NCBI GenBank assembly: GCA_026027325.1
Contig: JAMSLZ010000011.1
Span: forward strand, 186,001-250,000
DNA length: 64,000 bases
Direction: 5' to 3'
Source of the DNA: Actinomucor elegans
Lineage: Eukaryota; Mucoromycota; Mucoromycetes; Mucorales; Mucoraceae
Below the pieces are notes generated by a model. That model saw only the letters and a program-made list of their open reading frames with translations, did not search any database and was not told where the DNA came from. How positions within the stretch are numbered: the stretch's first letter is position 1; each line of letters opens with the position of its first letter. Of the stretch, positions 28,862-38,900 are shown piece by piece. Made by a program: the position numbers and the translations under genes.

Positions 28862-30322
28862 ATGACCGAAAATTCTGCCGTGTCCTGGACAACTATTGTT
28901 GCTCGTGGTGCCTCTAAGAAGGTACTTGTTACTCCTGGTCGACGTAATGTCGACAATTCTGCAATTCCTCTTGTTGGTGAGGCCATTTTCGAAGATGATG
29001 ACCTTAAATCTGAAATCTTGGTTCGCAAGGCTGCTGCTTTGGTGGAGCAAGCTCTCTCTTCTGGTTCTGTTTTGTTCTCTTTCCCTGGAAAGTTGTTTCC
29101 TGATCGTTTTGCTGCTTACAAGGCGATTCAAGAGCAAATCGATAGTAAGGTACAGTTTAGGCCTATTAGTGCTTGGGGCAAAACTGCTGGTGGTGACCTT
29201 CTGGTGGAAGCAACTTTCAGGCTGAAGGCTGATGCTCTCAAGGCTGTTGGTTCTGGTATTATGGTAAATGGTATTGTCTACAAGGCCGTTTCAACTTCTT
29301 CTGGTTCTGGTGCTTCCGTGGGAAATAGTTTGACCCATGTGCAGTTTACACTGCTCAATGCTATTCCCAATGAGGATACCTTCCTGGTGGACTTGCTTGA
29401 CTCTTTGGCTTTTTATGGTAAGGTGTACCAATTGAAAAAGTTTACCAGCAAAGGGTATTTCGAGGGCAAGATGTCGGTGTTGCTTGATACTTCTGTGGGT
29501 ATGAAGAATGAGGATGGTGAGGTGGTTCCTCCTCAACCTTTGTCAAGAATGCTCTACATGAGTGCCTGGGACAACTTTGCTCCCGCTCAGTACAAGAATG
29601 CTCCTCCTGTGTGTCACTTTTGTCGCCGTTCGGGTCATGTCCGCAAGGACTGCCCTGAATTGGCCAAGCGCAGATGTTTCTCTTGCCAAGAGCATGGCCA
29701 TACTGCGCGTTTTTGTAAAGTGAAGAAGTCCAAGGTGAAGCCGTTTGAGGTCGAACTTGATGAATATGTTGCTCTGTCTGGTGATATGAGAACTGGTTCT
29801 GATTCCAAGTCAATGGAAGATAACGTAGTGGTTGAGGAAGCTACAGTTGATTTGGCTGATCAGGACGAGGTTCCGGAATCTTCTGGTGTGTCCTTTGTTG
29901 GTGCTGGTGGTGACTCTGGTGTTGGTGCTGGTGTTGGTGCTGGTGTTGGTGCTGGTGGTGACTCTGGTGTTGGTGCTGGTGGTGACTCTGGTGTTGGTGC
30001 TGGTGATGATGCTGGTGATCAAGATGTGGTGATGACCGAAACCGGTGAGGGTGCTCCTTTGTCTTCCGGCGTGAATTCAAAGTACAATCCCAACAGTCCG
30101 TACGGTTCATTGGCTTCGAAGCATGCTCCTTTTGCTTCTGGTGTTGGAATGAAGGTGGATAGTCCTAAGGAGATGTTGAATTTGTCCAAGGTCAACTCTT
30201 CTACTCAGAACAAGATTGATTTTTTGAAAAAGAACATTGCGAACGTAACCAAGACTTCTGGTAGCTCTTCGATCAAGGCCCCCAAGCCTTCCAAGTCCTC
30301 TGGTTCTGCCCATAGGGCGTAA
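28862..30322 (+). CDS. LINE A-IV ORF1, CCHC zinc-knuckle protein
   Basis: 486 aa. Knuckle 1 is residues 251-264 and knuckle 2 is 272-285; the Gly/Val/Ala tract is about 345-390; a Lys/Ser tail ends SAHRA. The first 250 residues hold no motif I can name, though a central region (about 155-245) is the part best conserved with family B. The stop TAA (30320-30322) shares its last A with the ORF2 ATG. Likely the RNA-binding half of the retrotransposition particle. Confidence 0.94.
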   Translation: MTENSAVSWTTIVARGASKKVLVTPGRRNVDNSAIPLVGEAIFEDDDLKSEILVRKAAALVEQALSSGSVLFSFPGKLFPDRFAAYKAIQEQIDSKVQFRPISAWGKTAGGDLLVEATFRLKADALKAVGSGIMVNGIVYKAVSTSSGSGASVGNSLTHVQFTLLNAIPNEDTFLVDLLDSLAFYGKVYQLKKFTSKGYFEGKMSVLLDTSVGMKNEDGEVVPPQPLSRMLYMSAWDNFAPAQYKNAPPVCHFCRRSGHVRKDCPELAKRRCFSCQEHGHTARFCKVKKSKVKPFEVELDEYVALSGDMRTGSDSKSMEDNVVVEEATVDLADQDEVPESSGVSFVGAGGDSGVGAGVGAGVGAGGDSGVGAGGDSGVGAGDDAGDQDVVMTETGEGAPLSSGVNSKYNPNSPYGSLASKHAPFASGVGMKVDSPKEMLNLSKVNSSTQNKIDFLKKNIANVTKTSGSSSIKAPKPSKSSGSAHRA

Positions 30323-33300
30323 TGTTAGGTTCACACATTCGAATTGGCTCTTTAAATGTGCGTAGCATTTTTATGGAGTCCAATAAAAACATACAAAAGG
30401 AGTTCGCTTCTTACCTACGCGCTCGTTCTCTCGGTGTGGATATCCTTTGCTTACAAGAGGTATCTCACTTTCACTCTCAATCCGTTCTTTCTGATCAACA
30501 AATCCGCTCTTTCTCTTTCTTCTTTCCTCGCTGTCCCTTTGTGGTATCCAAACATTGTGCCATTGTCTGTCTCAAGCCTGGTCTTTCTTTGGATGCTGCT
30601 CAAGTTCTCCTGGATGAGCGTTGTGTTGTGGCTACTGTCAAGGATGCCCAGCATAATGTCTTGTGTCGTGTGGCCAATATCTATGCACCGGCACAGTCTT
30701 CGGACCGTCCACAGTTTCTACAATCTTTTCTCTCTCTTGCTTTGTGGTCTGAGGTGTCGAACACGCCTTGGATGTTGGTAGGTGATTTCAACATCCACCT
30801 GCATACTACCGCCGAGACTAGTCATTCTGCCGTGCTCCCTTGGTATGAATGGCTATGTACTCATTTTGACAACTGCTTCCCGGATGGGGCTGCTACCTTC
30901 CCTCAAGCTGGCACAACCATTGACTACATCTTTGGTCATCGGTCTTTGGCTACGCGCCTGGTGAATGCTCTGGTCCAATATGTACCCCCAAAGTGGACAG
31001 ATCACTGTCTTTTGACGGTTGATCTTCTTCCTGCTCGTGCCTCTATTGGTCCAGGTTGTTGGCGGTTTAATCCCACACTCCTCGATGACACGGAGTTCTT
31101 GGCTTTGCTGGACAAGACTGTGGCTCTGTTCTTTGATGGCGGTGATGGTGATTCTGACAATTCTAGTCATGGTAGTGGTGGAGACCCTTCGCTTTCGGTG
31201 CAGGAACGTTGGGAATCCTTCAAGATGTTACTGAAGTGCTGTGCACAGACGTACTCTCGAAGCATGAAGGCTCGGTTCAAGAACAAAGTTGCTGCGTTGC
31301 AAAAGGAACGTATGAAGGCTGTTTCCTCTGTTGAGTCAGGTGTTAGGACTAGTGATGCTACACCGTCGATTCAACCTAGTGGTGATTCACTTCCTCTTCA
31401 GGTGGTGCATGAACTAGAGAAATTGATCGATGGTCAGATTCAAAAAGAAACTCGCCAACATATGCTTCGCTCGGCCACTCGTTGGCATGAACTTGGGGAA
31501 CGCAACAACAAGTATTTCTACCGGGTCATCAAGGAGCGGCAGTCTTCTATGACTATCCAATCCTTAAAGTGCTCTACTACTGGTGAGGTCTTGGTGGAAG
31601 CGGCTGATATTCTGAAGGAAGCTCGAGGTTTCTACCAAAAGCTGTACACTCCTGATGATGTCGATGCGGAAGCTATAGATTCTCTTTTGGCGGCTATACC
31701 TCCTGAGGTGGTGCTTTCATCCTCGGATGCGGAAAAGCTGACGGCTTTGCCTAATGCTCTTCTGGTGCTTTCTGTGCTTGCTCATGCTCCCAAGTCTCGT
31801 AGTCCTGGTCTGGATGGTCTTCCATTTGAGGTGTATCAATACTTGGCTACAAACTCCCGTCCTTTCCTTGATCTCTTAGTATCGGTTCTTGGTGATGCTT
31901 TCTCAGGTGTGTTTCCGCAATCTTGGCAACAAACTCGAATGGTTCTGCTGTACAAGAAGGGTGATCCTCAGCTGCTCTCCAACTGGCGACCCCTTTCTTT
32001 GATCAATTCGGATGCCAAGCTGCTCACAAAACTGTTGGCCAATCGGTTCAATGAGGTGCTTCCTGGTCTGATCAATCCGTACCAAACTGGCTTTATGCCC
32101 CGTCGGTTGATCTCTGATAACGGCTGGCTCAACCAGCTCCTGATGTCTCATTTGCGCTCGGTCTCTCCAGAGTTACCGCAGGTGGCTGTGCTCTTGGATC
32201 AAGAAAAGGCCTATGATAGGGTTCATCCTGAATACCTCCGACTGGTTCTACTTCGTTTTGGCTTTCCCGCTTCGTTGGTGAGTTCCCTCTCTTCTCTCTT
32301 TTTTGGTACCCAAATCTCGGTGTCCATCAATGGTTGGTTAGGGGCTCCAATACCTCAACAGCGAGGCTTACGACAAGGTGATCCTCTCTCGCCTTTGCTC
32401 TTCAACTTGGCTTTCGAGCCACTGCTGCGTTCTCTTCTGGTGTCTTCTTTGGCTGGTGTCTCTCTTGGTTCGGTGATGGTGTCTCCTCGGTTCAAGCCTT
32501 CTCCTCTCTCGGTGCATGTGGATCCAAAGGATGGTACGGGCAATTGGCCTCTTGACTTTGTCAGTGGCTCAACCCCTCCTCCAGCGGTGAAGCTCCTAAG
32601 TTATGCTGATGATCTTGAAGTGTTTCTCTCCTCTCCGGATGAATGGTCTCTACTACTCTCTCTCTTGGATCTTTATGGTCGCGCTTCCAATGCAAAAGTC
32701 AATCTTAGCAAGACGGTCTTGGTGTCTCTCTCTGGTGTCTCTCATGCTTCATGGGTGTCTCTGGCAGATTCTTCTGGTATCGAATGGCATGATGCTTCTT
32801 CTTCTGGTGCGGTGCGGTACTTGGGCTATCCTCTGTACAGTACACAAGCTCAACTGTTGGACTATCTGGATGCTATCTTGGTCAAGGTTACAAGGCATAG
32901 TAACCTGCTTAAGGAACGACAGCTGTCAATCCGTGGTAAAAGTCTTGTGGCTAACTCTCTGCTGCTCTCTAAGGTGTACCATATTCTTCGGGTGATTCCT
33001 GCTCCTACTTCCTGGCTGGACCAGCTCAAAAGGGTCATTCGTGAATTCATGGTTCCTTTCAATCCGTCTGTGTCTTGGTCTTCCTTGTGTCTACCAAAGA
33101 AGTTCGGGGGTGCCTCTCTTGTTGATGTCAAAGATCAAAGCCTGGCTCTCCATATGGTGTACATCCAACGATTGCTATTTCCTTCTCGTTCTGCTGTGGA
33201 CTTTGTTTCTCCTTGGTTGGTGCATTGTATTCAGGTGTATACTGGTCACTCTTCGGTCCTACCCTGGTTCATGTATCCAGCCATGTACAAGTCGCTTTTC

Positions 33301-34380
33301 AAGGGTGTGCCTGTGGTTTCTCACTTGGTGGAGTTGCTTTCTCGGTTGCCTCCTCTGGTCGTGTCGGAAAGTTGGTCTCCTCGCTGGTTTTTGGATCTTC
33401 CTCTTTGTTCTGTGGTATCGCCTTGCGAGAATCCTCTGGGTAAGCCTCCTCCTCTGGATCCTGCTGCCCTGGCTCCAAGGTATTTGCTCTCGGACTTGTG
33501 TTTCTGGATTCCTCATCTCGGTGTGGTCTCTGCTGGTCTCAAGAACAACATGAAAAGGCAAGTTCGTCTAGTCTGGTCTGGTTTCCAACCATTTAATGGT
33601 CCTCCGACTCTGACTTTGCCTGAGGTAATCCGCTCCAAGATTGGCTTCTCTTCTTCGGAACTGTCTGCTCTGCCCTGTTCTCCTGCTGCTTCTTCTTGGC
33701 TGCCTTCTACTGCCCACTGGACTATCCAGGTTACCAGTAAAACGGTAGTCTCGATTCGAAAGGTTCCTCTTGGTGTTCTGCGTCGCTCTTGGCATCCGGA
33801 GTATGCATCACTTGTGATGCACCGTCCTCAACCTCCTGCTACTATGGGTGCTCATGCTCTGCTTCGGCCCTTCTTTTGGCGTCTCTTTTGGTCTTTGCCT
33901 ATGCCTGCAAAAGCATTCACTCCTTGGTGGCGTCTCTTGCATGACCGCATTGGCTATCGTGCTCGCTTGCATCGGTGGGATCCAAATGTGTACCTGTCTC
34001 CTCTCTGTGGCCTCTGTGGTGAAGTGGAAACACTTGGCCATATGCTCGTATACTGTCCCATGAAGGCTATCTTTTGGATGGATATGATCCAGTTGCTCTG
34101 TCTCCAAGAACCTCTCTGCGATCTTGCTTCTGTTTGGTCTGGCTTGGTCACCTTGTGTGATCTCAAGTCAGTACCTCTTTCGAACGACCTTTTGGTGCTC
34201 CTTGGTGCCGGCTTAGCTACAGTTTGGCGTTTGCATTGGAAATGCGTGATTCATGATGAATCCTGGTCCTCTGCTCATGCTATTAATGCATTCGAGCATG
34301 ATCATTCACTTATAATTTCGGAATTCATGGCTAGTACATCCACTGCCACTGAATCTCCTAGTTTGTTAGAATTAAATTAG
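30322..34380 (+). CDS. LINE A-IV ORF2: endonuclease-reverse transcriptase
   Basis: 1352 aa, open. Endonuclease 1-235 with Asn12, Glu46, Tyr121, Asp155/Asn157, Asp201, Asp227/His228. RT motif A Asp626 in LLDQEKAYDR, motif B 681-691, motif C YADD 761-764. C-terminal C-x2-C-x7-H-x4-C finger at 1229-1245. Variants shared with A-I include DDVDAE. DAKLLTK replaces DAKLFTK of the other copies, a mild change. Length and domains are complete, so it could be functional. Translation probably depends on reinitiation after ORF1. Confidence 0.95.
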   Translation: MLGSHIRIGSLNVRSIFMESNKNIQKEFASYLRARSLGVDILCLQEVSHFHSQSVLSDQQIRSFSFFFPRCPFVVSKHCAIVCLKPGLSLDAAQVLLDERCVVATVKDAQHNVLCRVANIYAPAQSSDRPQFLQSFLSLALWSEVSNTPWMLVGDFNIHLHTTAETSHSAVLPWYEWLCTHFDNCFPDGAATFPQAGTTIDYIFGHRSLATRLVNALVQYVPPKWTDHCLLTVDLLPARASIGPGCWRFNPTLLDDTEFLALLDKTVALFFDGGDGDSDNSSHGSGGDPSLSVQERWESFKMLLKCCAQTYSRSMKARFKNKVAALQKERMKAVSSVESGVRTSDATPSIQPSGDSLPLQVVHELEKLIDGQIQKETRQHMLRSATRWHELGERNNKYFYRVIKERQSSMTIQSLKCSTTGEVLVEAADILKEARGFYQKLYTPDDVDAEAIDSLLAAIPPEVVLSSSDAEKLTALPNALLVLSVLAHAPKSRSPGLDGLPFEVYQYLATNSRPFLDLLVSVLGDAFSGVFPQSWQQTRMVLLYKKGDPQLLSNWRPLSLINSDAKLLTKLLANRFNEVLPGLINPYQTGFMPRRLISDNGWLNQLLMSHLRSVSPELPQVAVLLDQEKAYDRVHPEYLRLVLLRFGFPASLVSSLSSLFFGTQISVSINGWLGAPIPQQRGLRQGDPLSPLLFNLAFEPLLRSLLVSSLAGVSLGSVMVSPRFKPSPLSVHVDPKDGTGNWPLDFVSGSTPPPAVKLLSYADDLEVFLSSPDEWSLLLSLLDLYGRASNAKVNLSKTVLVSLSGVSHASWVSLADSSGIEWHDASSSGAVRYLGYPLYSTQAQLLDYLDAILVKVTRHSNLLKERQLSIRGKSLVANSLLLSKVYHILRVIPAPTSWLDQLKRVIREFMVPFNPSVSWSSLCLPKKFGGASLVDVKDQSLALHMVYIQRLLFPSRSAVDFVSPWLVHCIQVYTGHSSVLPWFMYPAMYKSLFKGVPVVSHLVELLSRLPPLVVSESWSPRWFLDLPLCSVVSPCENPLGKPPPLDPAALAPRYLLSDLCFWIPHLGVVSAGLKNNMKRQVRLVWSGFQPFNGPPTLTLPEVIRSKIGFSSSELSALPCSPAASSWLPSTAHWTIQVTSKTVVSIRKVPLGVLRRSWHPEYASLVMHRPQPPATMGAHALLRPFFWRLFWSLPMPAKAFTPWWRLLHDRIGYRARLHRWDPNVYLSPLCGLCGEVETLGHMLVYCPMKAIFWMDMIQLLCLQEPLCDLASVWSGLVTLCDLKSVPLSNDLLVLLGAGLATVWRLHWKCVIHDESWSSAHAINAFEHDHSLIISEFMASTSTATESPSLLELN

Positions 34381-34429
34381 AATACTAATTGTTAATAAAG
34401 TTACACTTCATACAAAAAAAAAAAAAAAA
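34381..34429 (+). terminator. A-IV 3' UTR and poly(A)
   Basis: A 33-bp 3' UTR with TTAATAAAGTTACACTTC (AATAAA signal) and 16 A. The bases 34430-34443 are the target duplication. Confidence 0.88.
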
Positions 34430-35915
34430 GACTGAAAATTCTGCCGTGTCCTGGACGACTGTTGTTGCCCGTGGTGCCTCCAAGAAGGTTCCATTGACTC
34501 CTGGTCGACGTAATGTCGACAATTCTGCTGTTCCTCTTGTGGGTGAGGTCATCTTTGAAGATGATGACCTCAAGTCCGAACTGTTGGTGCGCAAAGCCGC
34601 TGCTCTGGTGGAGCAGGCGCTTTGTTCAAGTTCTGTTCTGTTCTCCTTCCCTGGGAAGCTGTTTGGTGACCGTACTGACGCATATAAGGTCATTGAAGAA
34701 CAAGTTGGTGCTAATGTGGACTTCCGACACATTAGTTCTAGGCGTGCAAGTGCTGGTGGTGATCTTCTGGTCGAAGCTAATTTCGATAGCAAGGCGGACG
34801 CTACCAAAGCTGTCAATGATGGTGTTACTGTGAATGGTGTTGTGTACAAGGCCGTTTCTACTAGCTCTGGCTCTGGCTCTTCTGTTGGTGGTAATCTGAC
34901 CCATGTTCAGTTTAATTTGGTGTGTTGTACTCCCAACAGAGCTACCTTTTTGGTTGACATGCTGGATTCGTTGGCTTTCTATGGTAAGGTGTACCAGTTG
35001 AAGAAGTACACACGCAAGGGCTATTTTGAGGGCAAGATGTCGGTGTTGATTGATACCTCGGTGGGCATGGAAGGTGAGGATGGTGAGGTGGTTCCTCCTC
35101 AGCCTTTAACAAGAATGCTGTACTTGAGTGCCTGGGACATGTTTGCCCCTGCTCAATTCAAGAATGCTCCTCCAGTTTGCCACTTTTGTCGCTTGTCGGG
35201 TCATGTCCGTAAGGACTGCCCTGAGTTGGCTAAGCGTACGTGTTTCTCTTGTCGTGAGAAAGGCCATACCGCAAGGTTTTGTAAGGACAAGAAACAACAG
35301 GTGAAGTCTTTCGAGGCAGAGCTCGATGATTATGTGGCTTTGTCTGGTGCAAAGAAATCTGGTCCTGACACTACGTCAAACGATGTTGATATCGTTGTTG
35401 AAGAACCTATTGTGCTGGTTGAGCAGGATGTGGCTTCTGAGCCCTTGGTTGGTGTTTGTGATGGTGTTGCTGGTGTCTCTGGTGTTGCTGGTGGTGTCTC
35501 TGGTGTTGCTGGTGGTGTCTCTGGTGTTGCTGGTGGTGTCTCTGGTGTCTCTGGTGTTGCCTCTGGTGTTGCTGGTGGTGTCTCTGGTGGTGTTCCTGGT
35601 GATGACTCAATCATTGAAGTCATGGAGCTCGATGGTGAGGGTGATCCTCTGCTCTCTGGCGAGAGAGTAGAGTACGATCCCAACAGTCCTACTGGTGCTC
35701 GAGCTTCCAAGTTTGCTGACTACGAGGTTGCTTCAACTATGAAGGTTGATACGGTGCAAGAGATGATGGATTTGAGCAAAGTCAAGGCTAAAACACAAAA
35801 CAAGATTGACTTTCTTAAAAAGAACATTGTGAATGTGGCGAAGACCAAGGCTTCTGCTTCTGCTATCAAGACGTCCAAGTCTTCCAAGTCTTCTTCTTCT
35901 GCCCATAGGGTATAA
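34430..35915 (+). pseudogene. LINE B-IV ORF1, main part, split by A-IV
   Basis: Resumes at codon 1-2 after the A-IV insertion and runs to TAATG at 35915; undisturbed it would be 495 aa. Both knuckles are intact (CHFCRLSGHVRKDC, CFSCREKGHTARFC) and the Gly/Val/Ser tract is the longest among B copies. The frame is open backwards through the A-IV poly(A) (as Lys codons) to an ATG at 34389, so an accidental fusion start exists. It belongs to the NSAVPLV / ASAGG subtype with B-V. Confidence 0.85.
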
Positions 35916-38900
35916 TGCTAGGTCAAAACATTCGATTGGGTTCCTTAAATGTGCGTAGCATTTTTATGGAGTCCCAAAAAACAACACAAAAGGAGTTCGC
36001 TTCTTACCTACGCGCTCGTTCTCTCGGTGTGGATATCCTTTGCTTGCAAGAGGTATCTCACTTCTATTCTCAATCTTCTCTCACTGATCATCAAATCCGC
36101 TCTTTCTCTTTCTTCTTTCCTCGCTGTCCCTTTGTGGTATCCAAACATTGTGCCATTGTCTGTCTCAAGCCTGGTCTTTCTTTGGATGCTACTCAAGTTC
36201 TCCTGGATGAGCGTTGTGTTGTGGCTACTGTCAAGGATGCCCAGCATAATGTCTTGTGTCGTGTGGCCAATATCTATGCACCGGCACAGTCTTCGGACCG
36301 TCCACTGTTTATACAATCTTTTCTCTCTCTTGCTTTGTGGTCTGAGGTGTCCAACACGCCTTGGATGTTGGTAGGTGACTTCAACATTCATCTGCACTCT
36401 TCTGCCGAGACAAGTCTTTCCTCTGTGGCTCCGCTGTATGATTGGCTTCGTCTCCACTTTAACAACTGTTTCCCGGACGGTCCTATTACTTTTCCTAGGG
36501 CTGGTACTACTATTGATTATATCTTTGGTCATACTTCGCTGGTGACTCGGTTGGTGAATGGTCAAGTCCATTATGTTCCTGGTGTGTGGACCGATCACTG
36601 TCTTTTGACAATCGATCTGCAGCCTGCTTGTGCTCGTATTGGTCCTGGCTGTTGGCGCTTTAATCCCACTCTGCTGGAGGATTCAGAGTTTCTCCTATTG
36701 CTGGACAAGACGGTGTCTCTCTTTTTCGAATCTTCTGGTGGTGATGGTGACAATGCTAGCTCTGGTGGTAAGGGTGAACCTTTGAGGGTCCAATCTCAAT
36801 GGGAATCTTTCAAGTTGTTGCTCAAGTGCTGTGCGCAAAAGTACGCTTGGGGTGCTAAGGCTCGATTCAAGAACAAGGTTGCTGCTTTACAACAGGAACG
36901 TATGAAGGCTGCTTCCTCTTCTGTCTCAGGTATTATGGCTAGTGATGCTACACCGTCAATTCAACCTAGTGATGATTCACTTCCTCTTCAGGTGGTGCAT
37001 GAGCTAGAGAAATTGATTGATGGTCAGATTCAGAAAGAAACACGCCAGAATATGCTTCGCTCTGCCACTCGTTGGCATGAACTGGGTGAACGTAACAACA
37101 AGTATTTCTATCGTGTCATCAAGGATCGCCAGTCTCAACAGACAATCCAGTCCTTGAAGTGCTCTACTACTGGTGAGGTCTTGGTGGAAGGGGCTGATAT
37201 ACTTCGGGAGGCTCGCGGTTTTTACCAAAAGCTATACACCCCGGACGACATCGATGCCGAAGCCGTGGATTCTCTTTTGAATGGTATTCCTGAAGAAGTG
37301 GTGTTGTCTTCGGATGATGCCAAGTATCTGATGGCTCTGCCTAATGCCGTTACGGTGCTGGATCTACTGGCTCACGCCCCTAGGTCTCGGTCCCCTGGCA
37401 TAGATGGTATTCCTTTCGAGGTATATCATTACTTGGCTGGTCGTTCGCGACCTTTTCTGGACTTGCTGGTGGCAGTCCTTGGTGGTGCTTTCTCTGGTGT
37501 GTTTCCTCCTTCGTGGCAACAAACTCGAATGGTGCTTTTGTTCAAGAAAGGTGATCCTCTGCTCTTGGCTAACTGGCGTCCTCTGTCTCTGATCAACTCT
37601 GATGCCAAGTTGTTTACCAAGTTGTTGGCCAATAGGTTCAACCGTGTTCTTCCCAAGCTGATCAATCCCTATCAAACTGGGTTCCTTCCTCATCGATTGA
37701 TCTCGGATAATGGGTGGTTGAATCAAACGTTGATGGCTAATCTTCGGTCGGTGGCTCCAAACCTTCCTCAAGTTGCGGTGTTACTTGATCAAGAGAAGGC
37801 TTATGATCGGGTCCACCCTGAGTATCTTCGCCGTGTGTTGCTTCGTTTTGGTTTTCCTTCTGGTCTGGTTGGTTGTCTCTCTTCTTTGTTCTTTGGTACC
37901 AAGATCTCCGTGTCCATTAACGGGTGGTTAGGAGCAGCTGTTCCTCAGTTGCGTGGCCTTAGGCAGGGTGATCCACTGTCACCTCTGTTGTTCAACTTGG
38001 CTTTTGAACCCCTGTTGCGGTCTGTCTTGGCTTGTTCTTCTCTGTCTGGTGTTTCTCTGGCTCCTGTGGTGGTTCCTCGGACTTGGCTCCCTAACCCTCA
38101 AAAGGTCCATCTTGATTTGGGTGATGATACGGGTAACTACCCGCTTGATTTTGTCAGTGGTTCTTCTCCTCCGGCTCCTATCAAGCTTCTCAGTTATGCC
38201 GATGATCTTGAGGTGTTCTTGTCTTCGCCTGGTGAATGGTTGGTGCTTCTGTCTCTTCTTGAGGTCTATGGTCGTGCCTCCAACGCCAAGGTGAATCTCA
38301 GCAAGACTGTTCTGGTGTCTCTTTCTGGTGTGGCTCATCAGCCTTGGGTTGATATAGCTTCTGCTGCTGGTGTAGAGTGGCATGATTCGTCGTCTGTTGG
38401 CTCGGTGCGTTACCTTGGTTATCCGCTGTATCATACCGATGCTCAGTTGCTGCATTTCCTGGATGGTGTCAAAGTCAAGTTGGAGAGGCATGCAAACATG
38501 CTTCGTGAACGACACCTGTCTATTCGTGGTACTGGTCTGGTGGCGAATTCTCTGTTGCTCTCCAAGGTGTATCATCTTCTTCGTGTGGTTCCTGTGCCTG
38601 GCAAGTGGCTTCTGGATATCAAGGCAGTAGTGCGCAAGTATGTGGCATCGTTTTGGCCCGCGCCGTCTTGGTCTTCTTTGTGTCTTCCTCGCAAGTATGG
38701 TGGTGTTGGTCTGGTGGACATCCAAGATCAGAGCTTTGCTTTGCATCTTGTGTATGTTCAACGTCTGCTTCGTCCTCTGGTGTCTTCGGATTTTGTGTCT
38801 CCCTGGTTGGTGTTCTGCTTTCAAGCCTATTCTGGTCATTCTTCGGTTCTCCCTTGGTTGATGTATCCATCACGATTCAAGCCTCGGTTGAATAGCATTC

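Larger units (their letters stand above)
28623..34429 (+). mobile_element. LINE copy A-IV, full length and uninterrupted
   Basis: 5807 bp: leader 28623-28861, ORF1 28862-30322, ORF2 30322-34380, poly(A) 34414-34429. The 14-bp target duplication lies in codons 1-6 of B-IV ORF1. Both ORFs are open; with A-III it is the best candidate for a recently active copy. Confidence 0.93.

Noticed and set aside
29900..30020. Short regularly repeated GGTGTTGGTGCT-type units, CRISPR-like at first glance
   Set aside because: Units are 6-12 bp, contiguous, inside the ORF1 reading frame and encode a Gly/Val tract; there are no spacers.
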